This document shows, piece after piece, positions 45,108-56,400 of a stretch of 64,000 bases of DNA. Each line of letters starts with the position of its first letter. Position 1 is the stretch's first letter. Both the position numbers and the translations under genes were made by a program. The stretch comes from Bacteroidota bacterium (GTDB taxonomy: Bacteria; Bacteroidota; Bacteroidia; Chitinophagales; Chitinophagaceae), in assembly GCA_029558715.1 (NCBI GenBank), contig JAKQEA010000042.1:41685-105684 (forward strand). The letters are read 5' to 3'. Below the pieces are notes generated by a model that had not been told where the DNA came from, did not search any database, and saw nothing but the letters and a program-made list of their open reading frames with translations.

Positions 45108-46709
45108 ATGAACAGGAGAAAATTTTTACGCAATACCGTACCCGTGGCAGTTACTATGCCAGCATTATTAAATGGCTTTTCATTTACTGCCCAGGGTGCA
45201 GAGAGTGACCTGGCAAGATTGCTCGAACAAACATTGACAGATACTGACCATGTGTTTGTACTTGTTCAGTTATCCGGTGGCAATGATGGACTGAACATGG
45301 TGATCCCACTAGATGTATATGGTAACTACTATAATGCAAGGACCAATGTTGCTATTCCACAAAGCCAGGTATTGCGACTGGATGGTACTGATAAATCCGG
45401 CCTGCATCCTGCCATGACAGCGATGCAGAATATGTTTAATGATGGTAAAATGAATATTGTACAATCAGTAGGCTACGAAAATCCCAATTTCTCACACTTC
45501 AGGGCAACTGATATATGGAACAGCGGCGATACAAGAACGGATCGCCGTCAAAGAGTAAGAACAGGTTGGATGGGCCGCTACCTGGAAAGTGAGTACCCTG
45601 GTTATCCAGATGCATATCCTGATGCAACCATGCCTGATCCGCTGGCTATACAGATCAGCAACTTTCCAACCCTGATGATGCAGGGTTCTATTTACTCCAT
45701 GGGCTTATCTATTACAAACCCTGAAAAGATCTATACGTTTGATAATCCGTTTTCTGATTATCCGCTCAACGCTCCACCAGCTAACAAAGAATTGAAGTTT
45801 CTCCGTGTGGTTTCCGAAAAAACCAAAATATACTCTGATATTATCCGGGCAGCATACCAAAGGGCCGCTACAATGGCAACTTACCCCACTGATAATGGGT
45901 TGGCAGAACAATTAAAGATCGTTGCCCGTTTGATAAAAGGTGGTTTGAAAACAAGGGTATATACCGTTACCATGGGAGGGTTTGATACACATAAAAGGCA
46001 GGTAAATGCCAGCGATACAACAACAGGTTTTCATGCCAAACTAATGAAAGATCTTTCTTCAGGTATCAGCGCCTTTCAGCAAGACCTGGAACTGATGGGA
46101 CTGGACGACCGTGTGATGGGAATGACTTATTCTGAATTTGGCCGCCGGATCAAATCAAATGCCAGCCTTGGTACTGATCATGGTGCTGCTGCCCCATTGA
46201 TCATGTTTGGCAAACATGCCAAAAAAGGGATACTAGGAAATAGCCCCGATATACCGGCTGATATACAGGTGGTAAACAATATTCCATTCCAATATGACTT
46301 CAGAAGTGTGTATGCATCTGTCATGGAGCAGTGGTTTTGTGTCAAACAACCGGCTTTAAATACTATAATGCTGCAAAACTACCAGTCTTTACCATTGATC
46401 ACCGGGCCATGTGGTGTACCAGATGATCCCGATGATACTAATAACAATTCAAACAACCTGTTGCTGAAGATGTGGCCTAATCCTTACACTGTTTCTGCTA
46501 CTATCCAGTTCTCTACCACTGGTGGACATACGATGATACAACAGATAGATGCATTAGGCAGGGTAATAAAGGTATTGACTAACCAGGAGTATTCAGCCGG
46601 TACTTACAACGTTGACATTTATAATGACGGATTGGCCTCCGGGGTTTACTTTATCCGGTTACAAAACAAATCGCTTCAAAAAGTGATAAGTGTGATGAAG
46701 ATGCCGTAA
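45108..46709 (+). CDS. DUF1501 family protein with T9SS type A sorting domain
   Basis: 533 residues. The Tat-like signal NRRKFLRNTVPVAVTMPALL comprises a twin Arg, then a hydrophobic stretch. The DUF1501 domain (about 40-435; LVQLSGGNDGLNMVIP, FSHFRATDIW, GGFDTHKRQ, TYSEFGRRI, TDHGAAAPLIMFG) is a sulfatase-like fold. The C-terminal ~75 residues (LLLKMWPNPYTVS to the end) form a type A sorting domain for type IX secretion. Combined Tat-like and T9SS signals suggest folded or cofactor-containing export, then surface display. Confidence 0.9.
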   Translation: MNRRKFLRNTVPVAVTMPALLNGFSFTAQGAESDLARLLEQTLTDTDHVFVLVQLSGGNDGLNMVIPLDVYGNYYNARTNVAIPQSQVLRLDGTDKSGLHPAMTAMQNMFNDGKMNIVQSVGYENPNFSHFRATDIWNSGDTRTDRRQRVRTGWMGRYLESEYPGYPDAYPDATMPDPLAIQISNFPTLMMQGSIYSMGLSITNPEKIYTFDNPFSDYPLNAPPANKELKFLRVVSEKTKIYSDIIRAAYQRAATMATYPTDNGLAEQLKIVARLIKGGLKTRVYTVTMGGFDTHKRQVNASDTTTGFHAKLMKDLSSGISAFQQDLELMGLDDRVMGMTYSEFGRRIKSNASLGTDHGAAAPLIMFGKHAKKGILGNSPDIPADIQVVNNIPFQYDFRSVYASVMEQWFCVKQPALNTIMLQNYQSLPLITGPCGVPDDPDDTNNNSNNLLLKMWPNPYTVSATIQFSTTGGHTMIQQIDALGRVIKVLTNQEYSAGTYNVDIYNDGLASGVYFIRLQNKSLQKVISVMKMP

Positions 46710-46930
46710 AGCGTTTAATCCGAATCAGTTAGTCTAAAGGACATTTGTATTGATTTCCTTCAGACAGGTCATATCATTACAATAAATTATCAGAAGGAAA
46801 ACAATAATTTAAACTTTGTTAATACCCATAATTCAATACATTTACTTTCCTTTTTTCTTACCCTCAAAGAATACATAACCATATCCTCTGGCAAAGCCTT
46901 TTTAGCATAAAAAAGAAAATTTGTTTGAGG

Positions 46931-47857
46931 ATGAGGAAATTTCACCTGGCTGGAGTGCTTTGCTTTTTTTTAGTGTGTCAATCCGTAAAGGGGCAGTACT
47001 ACTTTTTCAACGACAAATACTATGACAATGATGTAGTAATTGAGCTTGGTGGCTCATTTGGCATCATGAATGCGTTTACCGACCTGGGAGGTAAAAAAGG
47101 TATTGGTAAGAATTTTATTAAAGACCTAAACTGGAAAAATTCAAAACCCGGTTTCGGACTTCATGTAATTGCTACCTACAGAAGTGTGATTGGCCTTCGG
47201 CTACAGGGAACATTTGGACAAGTAGTTTCATATGACAGCATTTTAAAAGATGTAAAAGAAACCACTTTTGGCAGGTATGAGCGAAACCTCAGCTTCAAAA
47301 GCAGGATAACAGATATCCAACTTGGGATAGAAGTTCATCCGCTTTTCTTCAAAAATTATTACAATAGAGATGAGGAGCCACCATTCCTGTCTCCCTATAT
47401 TGTAGCAGGTGTTGGTTATTTCTCATTTGATCCCCAGGCAAATCTTAATGGTCAATGGTACTCCCTGCAACCATTAAGTACCGAAGGACAAGGTTTTGCA
47501 GAGTATCCTGACAGGAAACCCTACAAACTCAACCAGTTGAACCTGGCTGCAGGCTTGGGTGTAAAATATGAAGTAACTTCTCTTATTAATGCCAGGCTGG
47601 AAGTAAACCATCGTTTTCTAATGACAGATTACCTGGATGACGTAAGCGAAGACAGCTATATTGATCCGGCTTTATTCAACAACTATCTTTCTGCCGGCAG
47701 GGCTGCTATTGCACAGCAACTATTTGACAGAAGAGCTGAAGTTGATCCCGGGCATATTACCAATCCCGCCTACCATCGGGGAGATCCAAAGGATAAAGAT
47801 GCTTTCTTTACTATTGAGCTAAAAGTGGGTGTAACATTGGGCAGACAGCGGAGGTAG
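46931..47857 (+). CDS. Outer-membrane beta-barrel protein
   Basis: 308 residues from the ATG at 46931 (an in-frame TTG 6 bp upstream is less likely). The signal peptide is about 1-22 (ending KGQ). The rest shows alternating strands with aromatic girdle residues and the segment ELGGSFGIMNAFTDLGGKKGIG, common in Bacteroidota outer-membrane proteins. The C-terminus VGVTLGRQRR is less typical for a barrel. Separate transcript, 215 bp after the DUF1501 gene. The function is unknown. Confidence 0.7.
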   Translation: MRKFHLAGVLCFFLVCQSVKGQYYFFNDKYYDNDVVIELGGSFGIMNAFTDLGGKKGIGKNFIKDLNWKNSKPGFGLHVIATYRSVIGLRLQGTFGQVVSYDSILKDVKETTFGRYERNLSFKSRITDIQLGIEVHPLFFKNYYNRDEEPPFLSPYIVAGVGYFSFDPQANLNGQWYSLQPLSTEGQGFAEYPDRKPYKLNQLNLAAGLGVKYEVTSLINARLEVNHRFLMTDYLDDVSEDSYIDPALFNNYLSAGRAAIAQQLFDRRAEVDPGHITNPAYHRGDPKDKDAFFTIELKVGVTLGRQRR

Positions 47858-48060
47858 ACTCTCTGCTTTGATATTTCACTTAGCTGAATATCTTCCTCGC
47901 TTTCGTAATTAATTGGCATTTAGAGCATTCATCCGCACTTTGTTTCTTTAATTAGACCAGGACCCGGCAGGCTGTAACAAAACAGATCATATTTATTAGC
48001 TTTACAGTACCTGATACCGAAAGTCCGTGCCAGCTATACAACCAACTAAACAACCAGTTT

Positions 48061-50451
48061 ATGCTAGGCGGCACACCAAATCTTTCTGAACCTGTTTTTA
48101 ATAGTCACTTATCATTCAGACCGCTTGTAAATGCCCTGAAGAAAAATATTGCAGAGGGTAATCCCGGCATGCTGAAGCTGTACGGCAATGTGGTCAGGGA
48201 ATTTGAATCTCATCCGGAATTACTACAGAATATAACAGACCTTAATGTTTTACACCCTTATAGTGAGTTGATTGAAGAACTTCTGTCTGCTGTTTTCCCG
48301 CCCACTACTGCCAATTACATGTACGGCATCTCTTTCCCATTTAAAAACCAGGCTGTTTACGCTTCTCCTTTATTTAAAAGCACCCTGGTAAAAAAGGATA
48401 GCAATGAAATTGTAATAAGAGACGATTCAGCTTCTACACTCAATAATGAAAAACTGCATTTCGCCTATGGTTTGATTCTTAAAAAATACCTGGGGTATAC
48501 CAGTTCCGAAACCTCTAAATCGGTTTATCCATATACAGATGAGAAAACCGGTCTTGCCAGGTACATGGAACTCCGGCTGGACGGTCGCTTTATTGATGTA
48601 AGACCTGTTGATGAGATGCCAGCTATGCCAAAAAGTATTTTGGATTACACGAATAACCGCCTGTTGACCATTGAAGAACTGATGCAGCAGATTCCACTCG
48701 AAAAGTTTGTTTTCGAAGGATTAACAGTTATGAGGATCAATGATATTACAGAACAAGCTGTGATAGCTGAAATGAAGAATAAGCTACTTGATTTTAGTGC
48801 TGTTTCAGATACTACAGCCTACACCGAACTGGAAAGACATATTCAAAACCTGATAGGGTTAAAGGATGTGACTATTGGCCTTACTCCTTTCTTTAAAATA
48901 AACGGACATTACGTTTATTCGGACCTCCACAATAGTAATAGTCTTTTATTCCGGCATCTGAACAGTATTTCGGAAAAAGAAGAAATAAGTGACTATTGCA
49001 AATTACTCTTCCGTGATAATCACCAGCCGGTTTTGTATGAAACGCTGAATGAAGAAATTCTTGGTGAGGTTCAATGCCTGGCATATTATAATAAAGCTGG
49101 CAGTCGTAGCATTATTATATGCCCCCTGAAACAACGGAATGATTTATTGGGTATGCTGGAGATCAGTTCCAGGGAACCAGGATACCTGAAACCTGAGCAT
49201 ATCAGTAAAATAGAAGCCGCATTACCATTGTTTACACTCAGTCTGGAAAAAAGCCTGGAACAACTGAATAACCAGATTGACCGGATGATAAAGAAAAAAT
49301 TTACGGCGGTGCAGCCAGCTGTTGAATGGAAATTCACAGAAGCTTCACTGAATCATATTGTAAATCTGCATGAGAAAAAAGATGCGGGCATAGAACGCAT
49401 CGTTTTCGAAGATGTATTCCCCCTGTATGGGGCCATAGATATACGAGGTTCATCAACAGCCCGTTCCCAGTCTATTCAACTGGATATACTGGAGCAATTG
49501 GAGCTGGCCAGGAAAGTAGTAAGAAAAGCCCAGTCCGCTATGTCTTTCCCTTTATTGCAGGAAATCGAATTCAAGATAGACAGGCATATTGCTGCAGCTT
49601 CTGACATACTGCAATCAGAAGAAGAATTAAATGTGTATGATTTTTTACAGGGACAGGTAATTTCGGTTTTTAATCACTTACGTCACACAGAACCTGCAGT
49701 AAAACATGAGATAGAGGAATATTTTTCTTCCCTCGATCCGCAATTAGGTATGTTATACAAACACCGAAAGGATTACGAGAACAGTGTGTCAATGATCAAC
49801 GATACATTGGCCAGGTTTATAGATAAAGAACAAGCTGCTGCCCAAAAAGTATATCCTCATTATTTTGAAAGATATATTACTGATGGACTTGAGTTCAACA
49901 TTTTTATTGGCCAGGCTATAAGCCCAAGAAAAAAGTTTGATGAAATATACCTGCGGAATATGAAAATGTGGCAGCTCACTGTTATTACTAAAGCAGCCAG
50001 GGTAACCCACAAACTGGAGAGCGAACTAAACCATGTACTGCGTACTACCCAGCTTATCCTTGCACACAGTCAACCCCTGTCGATCAGCTTCCGTACCGAG
50101 GAGCGAAAATTTGATGTGGATGGAACTTATAATACCCGCTACGAAATTGTGAAAAAAAGAATTGATAAGGTACGTATTAAAGACACCACCGAACGCCTTA
50201 CACAGCCGGGCAAGATAGCTATAGTGTATTCACAGGCAAAAGATGCCAATGAATACATTGAATACATTGAGTTCCTGCAAAGTAAAGGCTTATTAAAACC
50301 AACCATCGAAAAACATGACCTGGAAGAGTTACAGGGTGTGATAGGTTTAAAAGCTTTGCGGGTGGATGTATTATTCGAGAACGAAACGGCTGAAATTAAG
50401 TCGCCTCCACTTTCAACCGTTACTGACGAACAGTTGCTGAAAGGAAAATGA
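48061..50451 (+). CDS. Large cytosolic protein with GAF-like segment
   Basis: 796 residues with no signal peptide or transmembrane segment. Residues about 250-410 look like a GAF sensor fold (RSIIICPLKQRNDLLGMLEISS, then the helix EHISKIEAALPLFTLSLEKSLEQL). The region after 420 is helical and I cannot place it in a family. No histidine kinase, cyclase or DNA-binding motif is seen. It is monocistronic and ends at a perfect palindromic terminator. A signalling role is plausible from the GAF-like part only. Confidence 0.65.
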   Translation: MLGGTPNLSEPVFNSHLSFRPLVNALKKNIAEGNPGMLKLYGNVVREFESHPELLQNITDLNVLHPYSELIEELLSAVFPPTTANYMYGISFPFKNQAVYASPLFKSTLVKKDSNEIVIRDDSASTLNNEKLHFAYGLILKKYLGYTSSETSKSVYPYTDEKTGLARYMELRLDGRFIDVRPVDEMPAMPKSILDYTNNRLLTIEELMQQIPLEKFVFEGLTVMRINDITEQAVIAEMKNKLLDFSAVSDTTAYTELERHIQNLIGLKDVTIGLTPFFKINGHYVYSDLHNSNSLLFRHLNSISEKEEISDYCKLLFRDNHQPVLYETLNEEILGEVQCLAYYNKAGSRSIIICPLKQRNDLLGMLEISSREPGYLKPEHISKIEAALPLFTLSLEKSLEQLNNQIDRMIKKKFTAVQPAVEWKFTEASLNHIVNLHEKKDAGIERIVFEDVFPLYGAIDIRGSSTARSQSIQLDILEQLELARKVVRKAQSAMSFPLLQEIEFKIDRHIAAASDILQSEEELNVYDFLQGQVISVFNHLRHTEPAVKHEIEEYFSSLDPQLGMLYKHRKDYENSVSMINDTLARFIDKEQAAAQKVYPHYFERYITDGLEFNIFIGQAISPRKKFDEIYLRNMKMWQLTVITKAARVTHKLESELNHVLRTTQLILAHSQPLSISFRTEERKFDVDGTYNTRYEIVKKRIDKVRIKDTTERLTQPGKIAIVYSQAKDANEYIEYIEFLQSKGLLKPTIEKHDLEELQGVIGLKALRVDVLFENETAEIKSPPLSTVTDEQLLKGK

Positions 50452-50508
50452 TATTGCTGATCCCCACAGATCCGGCAACATAAAGCAACAAATTAGCAAC
50501 TGACCTTA

Positions 50509-50548
50509 TAACAACAGGGTCTTTTCAATTGAAAAGACCCTGTTGTTA
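50509..50548. terminator. Perfect palindromic bidirectional terminator
   Basis: A 40-bp perfect palindrome: 18-bp arms around the self-complementary centre AATT, with AAAGACCC/GGGTCTTT inside each arm. It lies between two convergent genes, 57 bp after one and 19 bp after the other, so it serves both strands. Confidence 0.75.
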
Positions 50549-50567
50549 ATTTAATGATTTATATAAT

Positions 50568-53147
50568 TTAAAATCTCCAGCCCAGTGTTACTAATGGCAG
50601 TTTATCTTCTTCTGACATTGTATAAACAAAGGATAATAATATCCGGCGCAACGGTGAAACCCATAAGCCCAGGCCATATCCTGAGGCCCACTTTTCAATA
50701 AAATCATTTTTCAGCCAAACCCTGCCAACATCATAATAGGCTCCTATACCAATTGATCCCGGGAAAAGATAGGTTTTAAAATCAGCAATTTTAAAGCGTA
50801 ATTCTGTTTGATTAAAAAATTTCGATTTACCCGCAAATCTTTGCTGACGATACCCTCTCAGGTTATCTTCATTACCCAGGTATTGGGCCTGGAAAAACTC
50901 AAATCCATCTCCCAGGTTTACACCACCGCCCACCCGGTTAGCCAATACCAATCGTCCCGATGAAGGAAGTAAATTGAAATAAAAAGTAAAACTACTGTTC
51001 AATTGTGTCACATTATCGTAGCTATTATCGTTCAATCCATCCAGGTAACGGACACTGCTCACCCAGTTAATTCCCCTATCAGGCAGTACTTTACTGTTCC
51101 TTGTATCAACAATAAAAGAAAATAATCCTCCAAAATAGCTCTGCCTTTTGAACACCTTAGCCGGGTCCAGACCGATAGCCACTGTATTCAATACAATATT
51201 CCTTTGCTGATTCAGCTTGTCATCAGCTTCCATATGATACATCTGGAAAGTGGGACCAAACAAAAAAGATACTTTATCGGAGAACCGGTGACGGAACTGG
51301 ATATTAAAATCTCCAAGATCATATCTGGCACGATAGAACCTGAATTTACCCGGTTGCGTCTTATCGTATACTGAATTCATACCATAACCAAAGAAGTTGG
51401 TAGTGGTGAAAGGACCTTTGTAATCAAAATCCATCACCAGGTCTGTGTTATTACCCATTATACCAATAAACTCGTTGTTGTACCGGATATTTACAGCTTT
51501 AGTGGAAAAAGCATACTTACCCGAAAACTGGTGCAATGACTTGTAAGGATTTTTTCTGAATCCATGGCGGATGAACTTGAAAGTTGGTCCAAGTGATATA
51601 CCATCGTCAGGATTAAATCCTATTGTACCAAAAAAAGATTGATAAGGATACTTATAATATATCCTTTCAAAAGAATTAACGATGGTATCATTAGCCATCC
51701 TGTTTTTAAACGGCCCTTTTACTGTATTGCCTCCATTTAATTTATCATATAAAAGAATACCCCGCTGAGATTTTGCTGTATTATCAAATACATCACCGCC
51801 TCCGCCCCCTATCAACCGTAATTTGATCTTATCATTACTTCCATTTATCTGAAATCTGTCCTCTCCATCCATACCATATAACCTGACTTCTTTTGTAACA
51901 GCAGGATCAAATTTCCTTTCATACATCTTAACCGATTGTTGTCCATCTTTATCGATCTTATACACCTGAACCAGTAAAGAGCCATCCTCATTCCTCTTAA
52001 TATCAAATAATTCTTTTTTATCGCTTCCCGTTACATTAACGATCTCTGAAATAAAACGATGATACTCCATCACCTCAGCTGCCAGGAATTTTCGTCTGTC
52101 TTTAAGCGTTTGTGCAATTTTATTTGCAGAAATACCTCTTATTTCAGCTGGCTGTTGTGCCATTGCCCTGTCAATCACTTCGTCTGTCATTTGAGAAATA
52201 AATTTGTCAACGGCCTGCTTCCAGTCCTGTTCAGTTAACTGGTTCAGAAAAAACCGATCGAGGTTCCTGGCTGCAAAATTAAACCTGCCTATATTGTTTG
52301 CTTCCGCTTTAAAGCCTTCTAATTGAGGAACCAGCGACCTTTTTCTTACAAGTGATGGCAAAACTCCCTGGTTGATATAAAAAGCCTGGTCACGGTCTTT
52401 AGCTATCGGAAAAAATTGTTTTCCTTTTCCATCATTGATATCATTGGCCCCCCACAGCCACTGGCCTTCATGCCTGTCAAGATCCATAACAAACATGTCG
52501 AGTATCCTGATCTTTAATAAGGAAAGCTGATCAACTGTGTTATCATTATCTTTTTCCAGTTTTTCTGCCACTTCATCTGTGTCATATACTTTCTTAATAC
52601 CAGCGGGTTCCCTTTCTTCCAGCGTAGCCAGCATATTAGAGAAGTCCTTACGATGTTCTCCCAGCCTCGGGTCATCTCCGACATATACAAGCTTTACTTT
52701 TCCATACGGAATACCGGCCGCCTCTGCCAGTGGAATAACTGATAAAGAAGCATAAGGATAAGAAGCAGAAACACCGTCAGAAACAAGGTCAGCTGCCGCT
52801 TCACTTTGCAGATCACCGGGCAGTGTTTTTTCAGTAATAAATTTTTGAATAGACCGAAGGACATACTGCCGGCCATCAGGACCTTCCAGCCGAAGTGATT
52901 TGGTTTGCTTTCCTCCTCCTCTTTTAACAGGGGTAAGCCCACCACCTTCAGTAGCAAGGTTTAGTACTGGTGCCTTTACAGGGGTGTTCCATTCCTTTCG
53001 GTAATTAGCGCCCATCCAGAATATGCGTCCTCCGCTGGTGCTGAATGTTGATGCCTTTGCGGCGGTAGAATCAGTGGCTTTTTGTGCTGAACAATAATGT
53101 AGCGGCACGAAAAAGCATGCAAATAGTAGCAGTTTCGTTGGTCTCAT
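50568..53147 (-). CDS. Outer-membrane barrel protein with kinase-like N-terminal region
   Basis: 859 residues. The signal peptide is about 1-21 (HYCSAQ). Residues about 45-360 are homologous to residues 410-730 of the protein at 53491 and carry a kinase-like motif order: Gly-rich GGGKQTKSLRL (77-87), a lysine in LRSIQK (K102), a D-x-D-R-H-x-x-Q-W loop (222-230) and KDRDQAF (250-256). Residues about 405-460 are Gly/Asp-rich beta (RLYGMDGEDRF, IGGGGGDVFD). From about 500 on it is a BamA/TamA-like surface-antigen barrel ending TLGWRF with a terminal Phe. The kinase reading is inference. Confidence 0.75.
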   Translation of the reverse strand: MRPTKLLLFACFFVPLHYCSAQKATDSTAAKASTFSTSGGRIFWMGANYRKEWNTPVKAPVLNLATEGGGLTPVKRGGGKQTKSLRLEGPDGRQYVLRSIQKFITEKTLPGDLQSEAAADLVSDGVSASYPYASLSVIPLAEAAGIPYGKVKLVYVGDDPRLGEHRKDFSNMLATLEEREPAGIKKVYDTDEVAEKLEKDNDNTVDQLSLLKIRILDMFVMDLDRHEGQWLWGANDINDGKGKQFFPIAKDRDQAFYINQGVLPSLVRKRSLVPQLEGFKAEANNIGRFNFAARNLDRFFLNQLTEQDWKQAVDKFISQMTDEVIDRAMAQQPAEIRGISANKIAQTLKDRRKFLAAEVMEYHRFISEIVNVTGSDKKELFDIKRNEDGSLLVQVYKIDKDGQQSVKMYERKFDPAVTKEVRLYGMDGEDRFQINGSNDKIKLRLIGGGGGDVFDNTAKSQRGILLYDKLNGGNTVKGPFKNRMANDTIVNSFERIYYKYPYQSFFGTIGFNPDDGISLGPTFKFIRHGFRKNPYKSLHQFSGKYAFSTKAVNIRYNNEFIGIMGNNTDLVMDFDYKGPFTTTNFFGYGMNSVYDKTQPGKFRFYRARYDLGDFNIQFRHRFSDKVSFLFGPTFQMYHMEADDKLNQQRNIVLNTVAIGLDPAKVFKRQSYFGGLFSFIVDTRNSKVLPDRGINWVSSVRYLDGLNDNSYDNVTQLNSSFTFYFNLLPSSGRLVLANRVGGGVNLGDGFEFFQAQYLGNEDNLRGYRQQRFAGKSKFFNQTELRFKIADFKTYLFPGSIGIGAYYDVGRVWLKNDFIEKWASGYGLGLWVSPLRRILLSFVYTMSEEDKLPLVTLGWRF

Positions 53148-53490
53148 GGTTGCAGTTTTTGATGGTTTGTTTTGAGGTTGGGGACCTTAAGTTCTGATTG
53201 TAAAAGATACACTTTTTTAAATAATGGATAAAATATTAATACATATCAGCAGGAAAAGCAGAATCTGTGGGTTCTGCCCTTTTCTGGCTACCTGACTGGT
53301 TAGAAATCACAGGCTTGGCCATTTTTTGCAAATTCCCTGTTAATGAGGACAAAGTTTTATGTAAATTGAAAACTTTATTTGAGCAGGTTACGTTATATCG
53401 GGGCAGCCTATGCTATCCGGCCTTACCGGCTTTCACCAGTACCGTCATTTGCCATGATAATTTATACTTTAATCAAGATCAGTTTATCGG
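53148..53490. other. Intergenic region between the two divergent barrel-protein genes
   Basis: 343 bp. It must hold both divergent promoters, but I find no clean TTG/TAnnTTTG pair; the nearest is TATCTTTT on the minus strand around 53200. An imperfect hairpin GCAGAA / TTCTGC at 53258-53277, flanked by AAAAG and CTTTT, is the only structure seen. A frame spanning part of the region has no signal or coding character. Confidence 0.4.
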
Positions 53491-56400
53491 GTGCTTAGAA
53501 AAATATATACCGCCTTTATTGGATTGTTGCTACCCTTGCTGAACCTGTCGCTGTGTGCCCAAACAGATACTATAGCTCAGCGAATTATATTAATTGGCGA
53601 TGCTGGTCAGCTGACCAATGGCAAACACCCGGTCGTAGATGCAGTAAAGAAAAATATTACCCTTGATAATAAGACCACTATCTTATTCCTGGGTGATAAT
53701 CTTTATAAAACGGGACTGCCGGATGACCAATATGCCCTTCAGTATACAAGAGGGAAAGCAATTCTCGATTCACAGGTCTCAATAGCTGATGGTACCCCGG
53801 CAAAAGTTTATATGATACCTGGGAACCATGATTGGGACAATGGACGCCGGGGTGGTCTAGATGCTATCATAAGGCAGCAACTCTATATTGAATTTTTACA
53901 GAAACCCAATGTGGACTTTTTCCCTAAAGACGGTTGCCCCGGACCAAAAGAAATACTTATTGGTAACGACATTGCTCTTATTCTGTTCGACAGCCAATGG
54001 TGGCTGCATCCTTATGATAAACCTGAAATAGAATCCGACTGCTCCTGCAAAACAAAAGAAGAATTAGTAACCCAGATAGCCGATATAGCAGCCCGCAACG
54101 CCAAAAAACTAATTATTCTCGCTTGTCATCATCCTTTTAAAAGCAACGGGATGCACGGCGGGTATTATACTATCAAACAGCATATCTTCCCCCTTACTGA
54201 TATAAAAAAGAACCTGTACATTCCATTGCCAGTTATTGGTTCTATTTACCCGATTGCCCGAAGCGTTTTTGGCACACCGCAGGATACTAAACACCCCAAT
54301 TACGCTAACATGATTGACCAGGTGTCGGACGCCATTAAACCCCTTTCCAAAAATATCGTATTCGTATCAGGACATGATCATAACCTACAGCTGATAAAAG
54401 AAAATAATTATAACTATATCGTCAGCGGTGGCGGTTGCAAACAAAACCGTACTTCTCAAAACAAGAATAGTTTTTTTAATTCCACCTCAGAAGGTTTTGC
54501 TGTAATGGAGATATCTACTACTAAGAATGTTTATATCTCATTCTATACTGTATCAGATTCTGTAACAAAGAAATACAATGAACCGTTATTAAACTTCTCT
54601 GCTATAACGGAAAACCCTGAAGGTGAAATTAAACTTACCAGCGATGAACTTAGTAAAGACAAAGTGATAAGACCGGCAAGTAAGAATTTTCCAGTTGCAA
54701 CCGGACTTAAGAAATTTATAATCGGGAATAACTATCGTACTGAATGGTCAACCCCGGTAGAGATGAAGGTCTTCAAGATCAGTGAAGAAAAAGGAGGTCT
54801 TTCCATAATAAGCCTTGGCGGAGGAAAACAAACACAATCATTGCGGCTGAGAGATAAAAATGGAAAAGACTGGATGCTGCGGACAGTGGATAAACTGGCA
54901 ACAAGGGCCATTCCCAAAAACCTGAGAGGAACTTTTGCAGAAGACATCGCACTGGAGTTAAATTCCGCATCTTATCCGTATGCGCCATTAATTATTCCCC
55001 CATTAGCAGATGCTTTAGATATTGCTGCCCCACATCCTAAACTCTTTTTTGTTCCGGACGATCCTGCTTTCGGTGTTTACAGAACAACTTTCGCTAATAA
55101 AGTTTGCATGCTGGAAGAAAGAAATGCCGTAAATGACAGCCTGGAGATGAAATTGATCAGGCAGCTCTTTCACCAGGCGCCTAAAGAAATAAATCTTTCC
55201 AAGGAAACGGATGAAACTAAAACAACGGCGAAGTTTTTTGACAAGATGCTGGAAGAAAACGATCACCGCCCTATACAGGAGGAAGTATTAAAAGCGAGAC
55301 TGCTTGATATAGTAGTGGGTGATTTTGACCGTCATCTTGATCAATGGAGATGGGGAAGTGTGGACACTGGTAAAGGCAAGATTTATTATCCTATTCCCCG
55401 TGACCGGGACCAGGCCTATTTCTATTCTGATGGCTTTTTGCTAAAAGGATTAAGCCGCAGAGCCCTGCCTTTTCTGAAAGGATTCAGGCATGATATTCCT
55501 AAAATCGACTGGCTGGGGTATAGTGCAAAAGATTTTGATCGTCTTTTCCTTACTGACCTGGATGCCGATGAATGGAAAACTATTATAACAGAAACAGGTC
55601 AGAAACTTACCGATTCTGTTATCCGCAAATCAATAAATGAATTACCGCCTGAAATTGCCCGGATAAGCGGAAACACTATTGCTGAAAAAATGATCAGCCG
55701 CCGCAACCTTCTTTCCACAGAAGGAATGAGGTATTATCATTTCATTTCCAAAAAAGTAAATATCCTTGGCAGCAATAAGAAAGAATATTTTAAGGTCAGC
55801 AATTATGGCAATGGCCTGCAGGTAAAAGTATATGCAAGAACAAAGAAGAGTGATACCAGCTTTGTGATGTACAGCCGGGTGTTTGATCCTTCTGTAACAA
55901 AAGAAATAAGACTATACGGACTGCATGATGATGACCTGTTTGAAATTGAAGAAAATGCCGAATCAAGAATTAAGATCCGTATCATAGGTGGAAAAGGATA
56001 TGACACCTTTGATATAAAAGGACATGTAGAAACCTTACTATATGACCTTAGGGATGGCGGAAACCATATCAAAAACAAAAGCCATGCAAAAAACCGTTTT
56101 TCCAATGACGCTCCTGTGAATGATAAAGACATATTTGGTTTCAACTATAATACAACCCGTTTTCCACAGCTGCATTTTGGTCAAAACACTGATGATGGAT
56201 TTTGGATCGGATCTGCTTTTTCAAAAAGAACTTATGGTTTCAGGAACCTGCCTTATGCAACTGATCAAAGATTTTCAGTATCGTATGCAGTTACCCGAAA
56301 GGCATGGCAGTTTAATTATACCGGAGAGTTTAATCATATCTCCCGGAAAACTGACCTGATAGTTAATATCAATTATTCCTCGCCGGCAATAAGAAATTTT

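Noticed and set aside
53267..53542. 91-codon plus-strand frame overlapping the start of the metallophosphatase/barrel gene
   Set aside because: It overlaps the signal peptide of a well-supported gene in another frame, has no coding-like composition and no domain.
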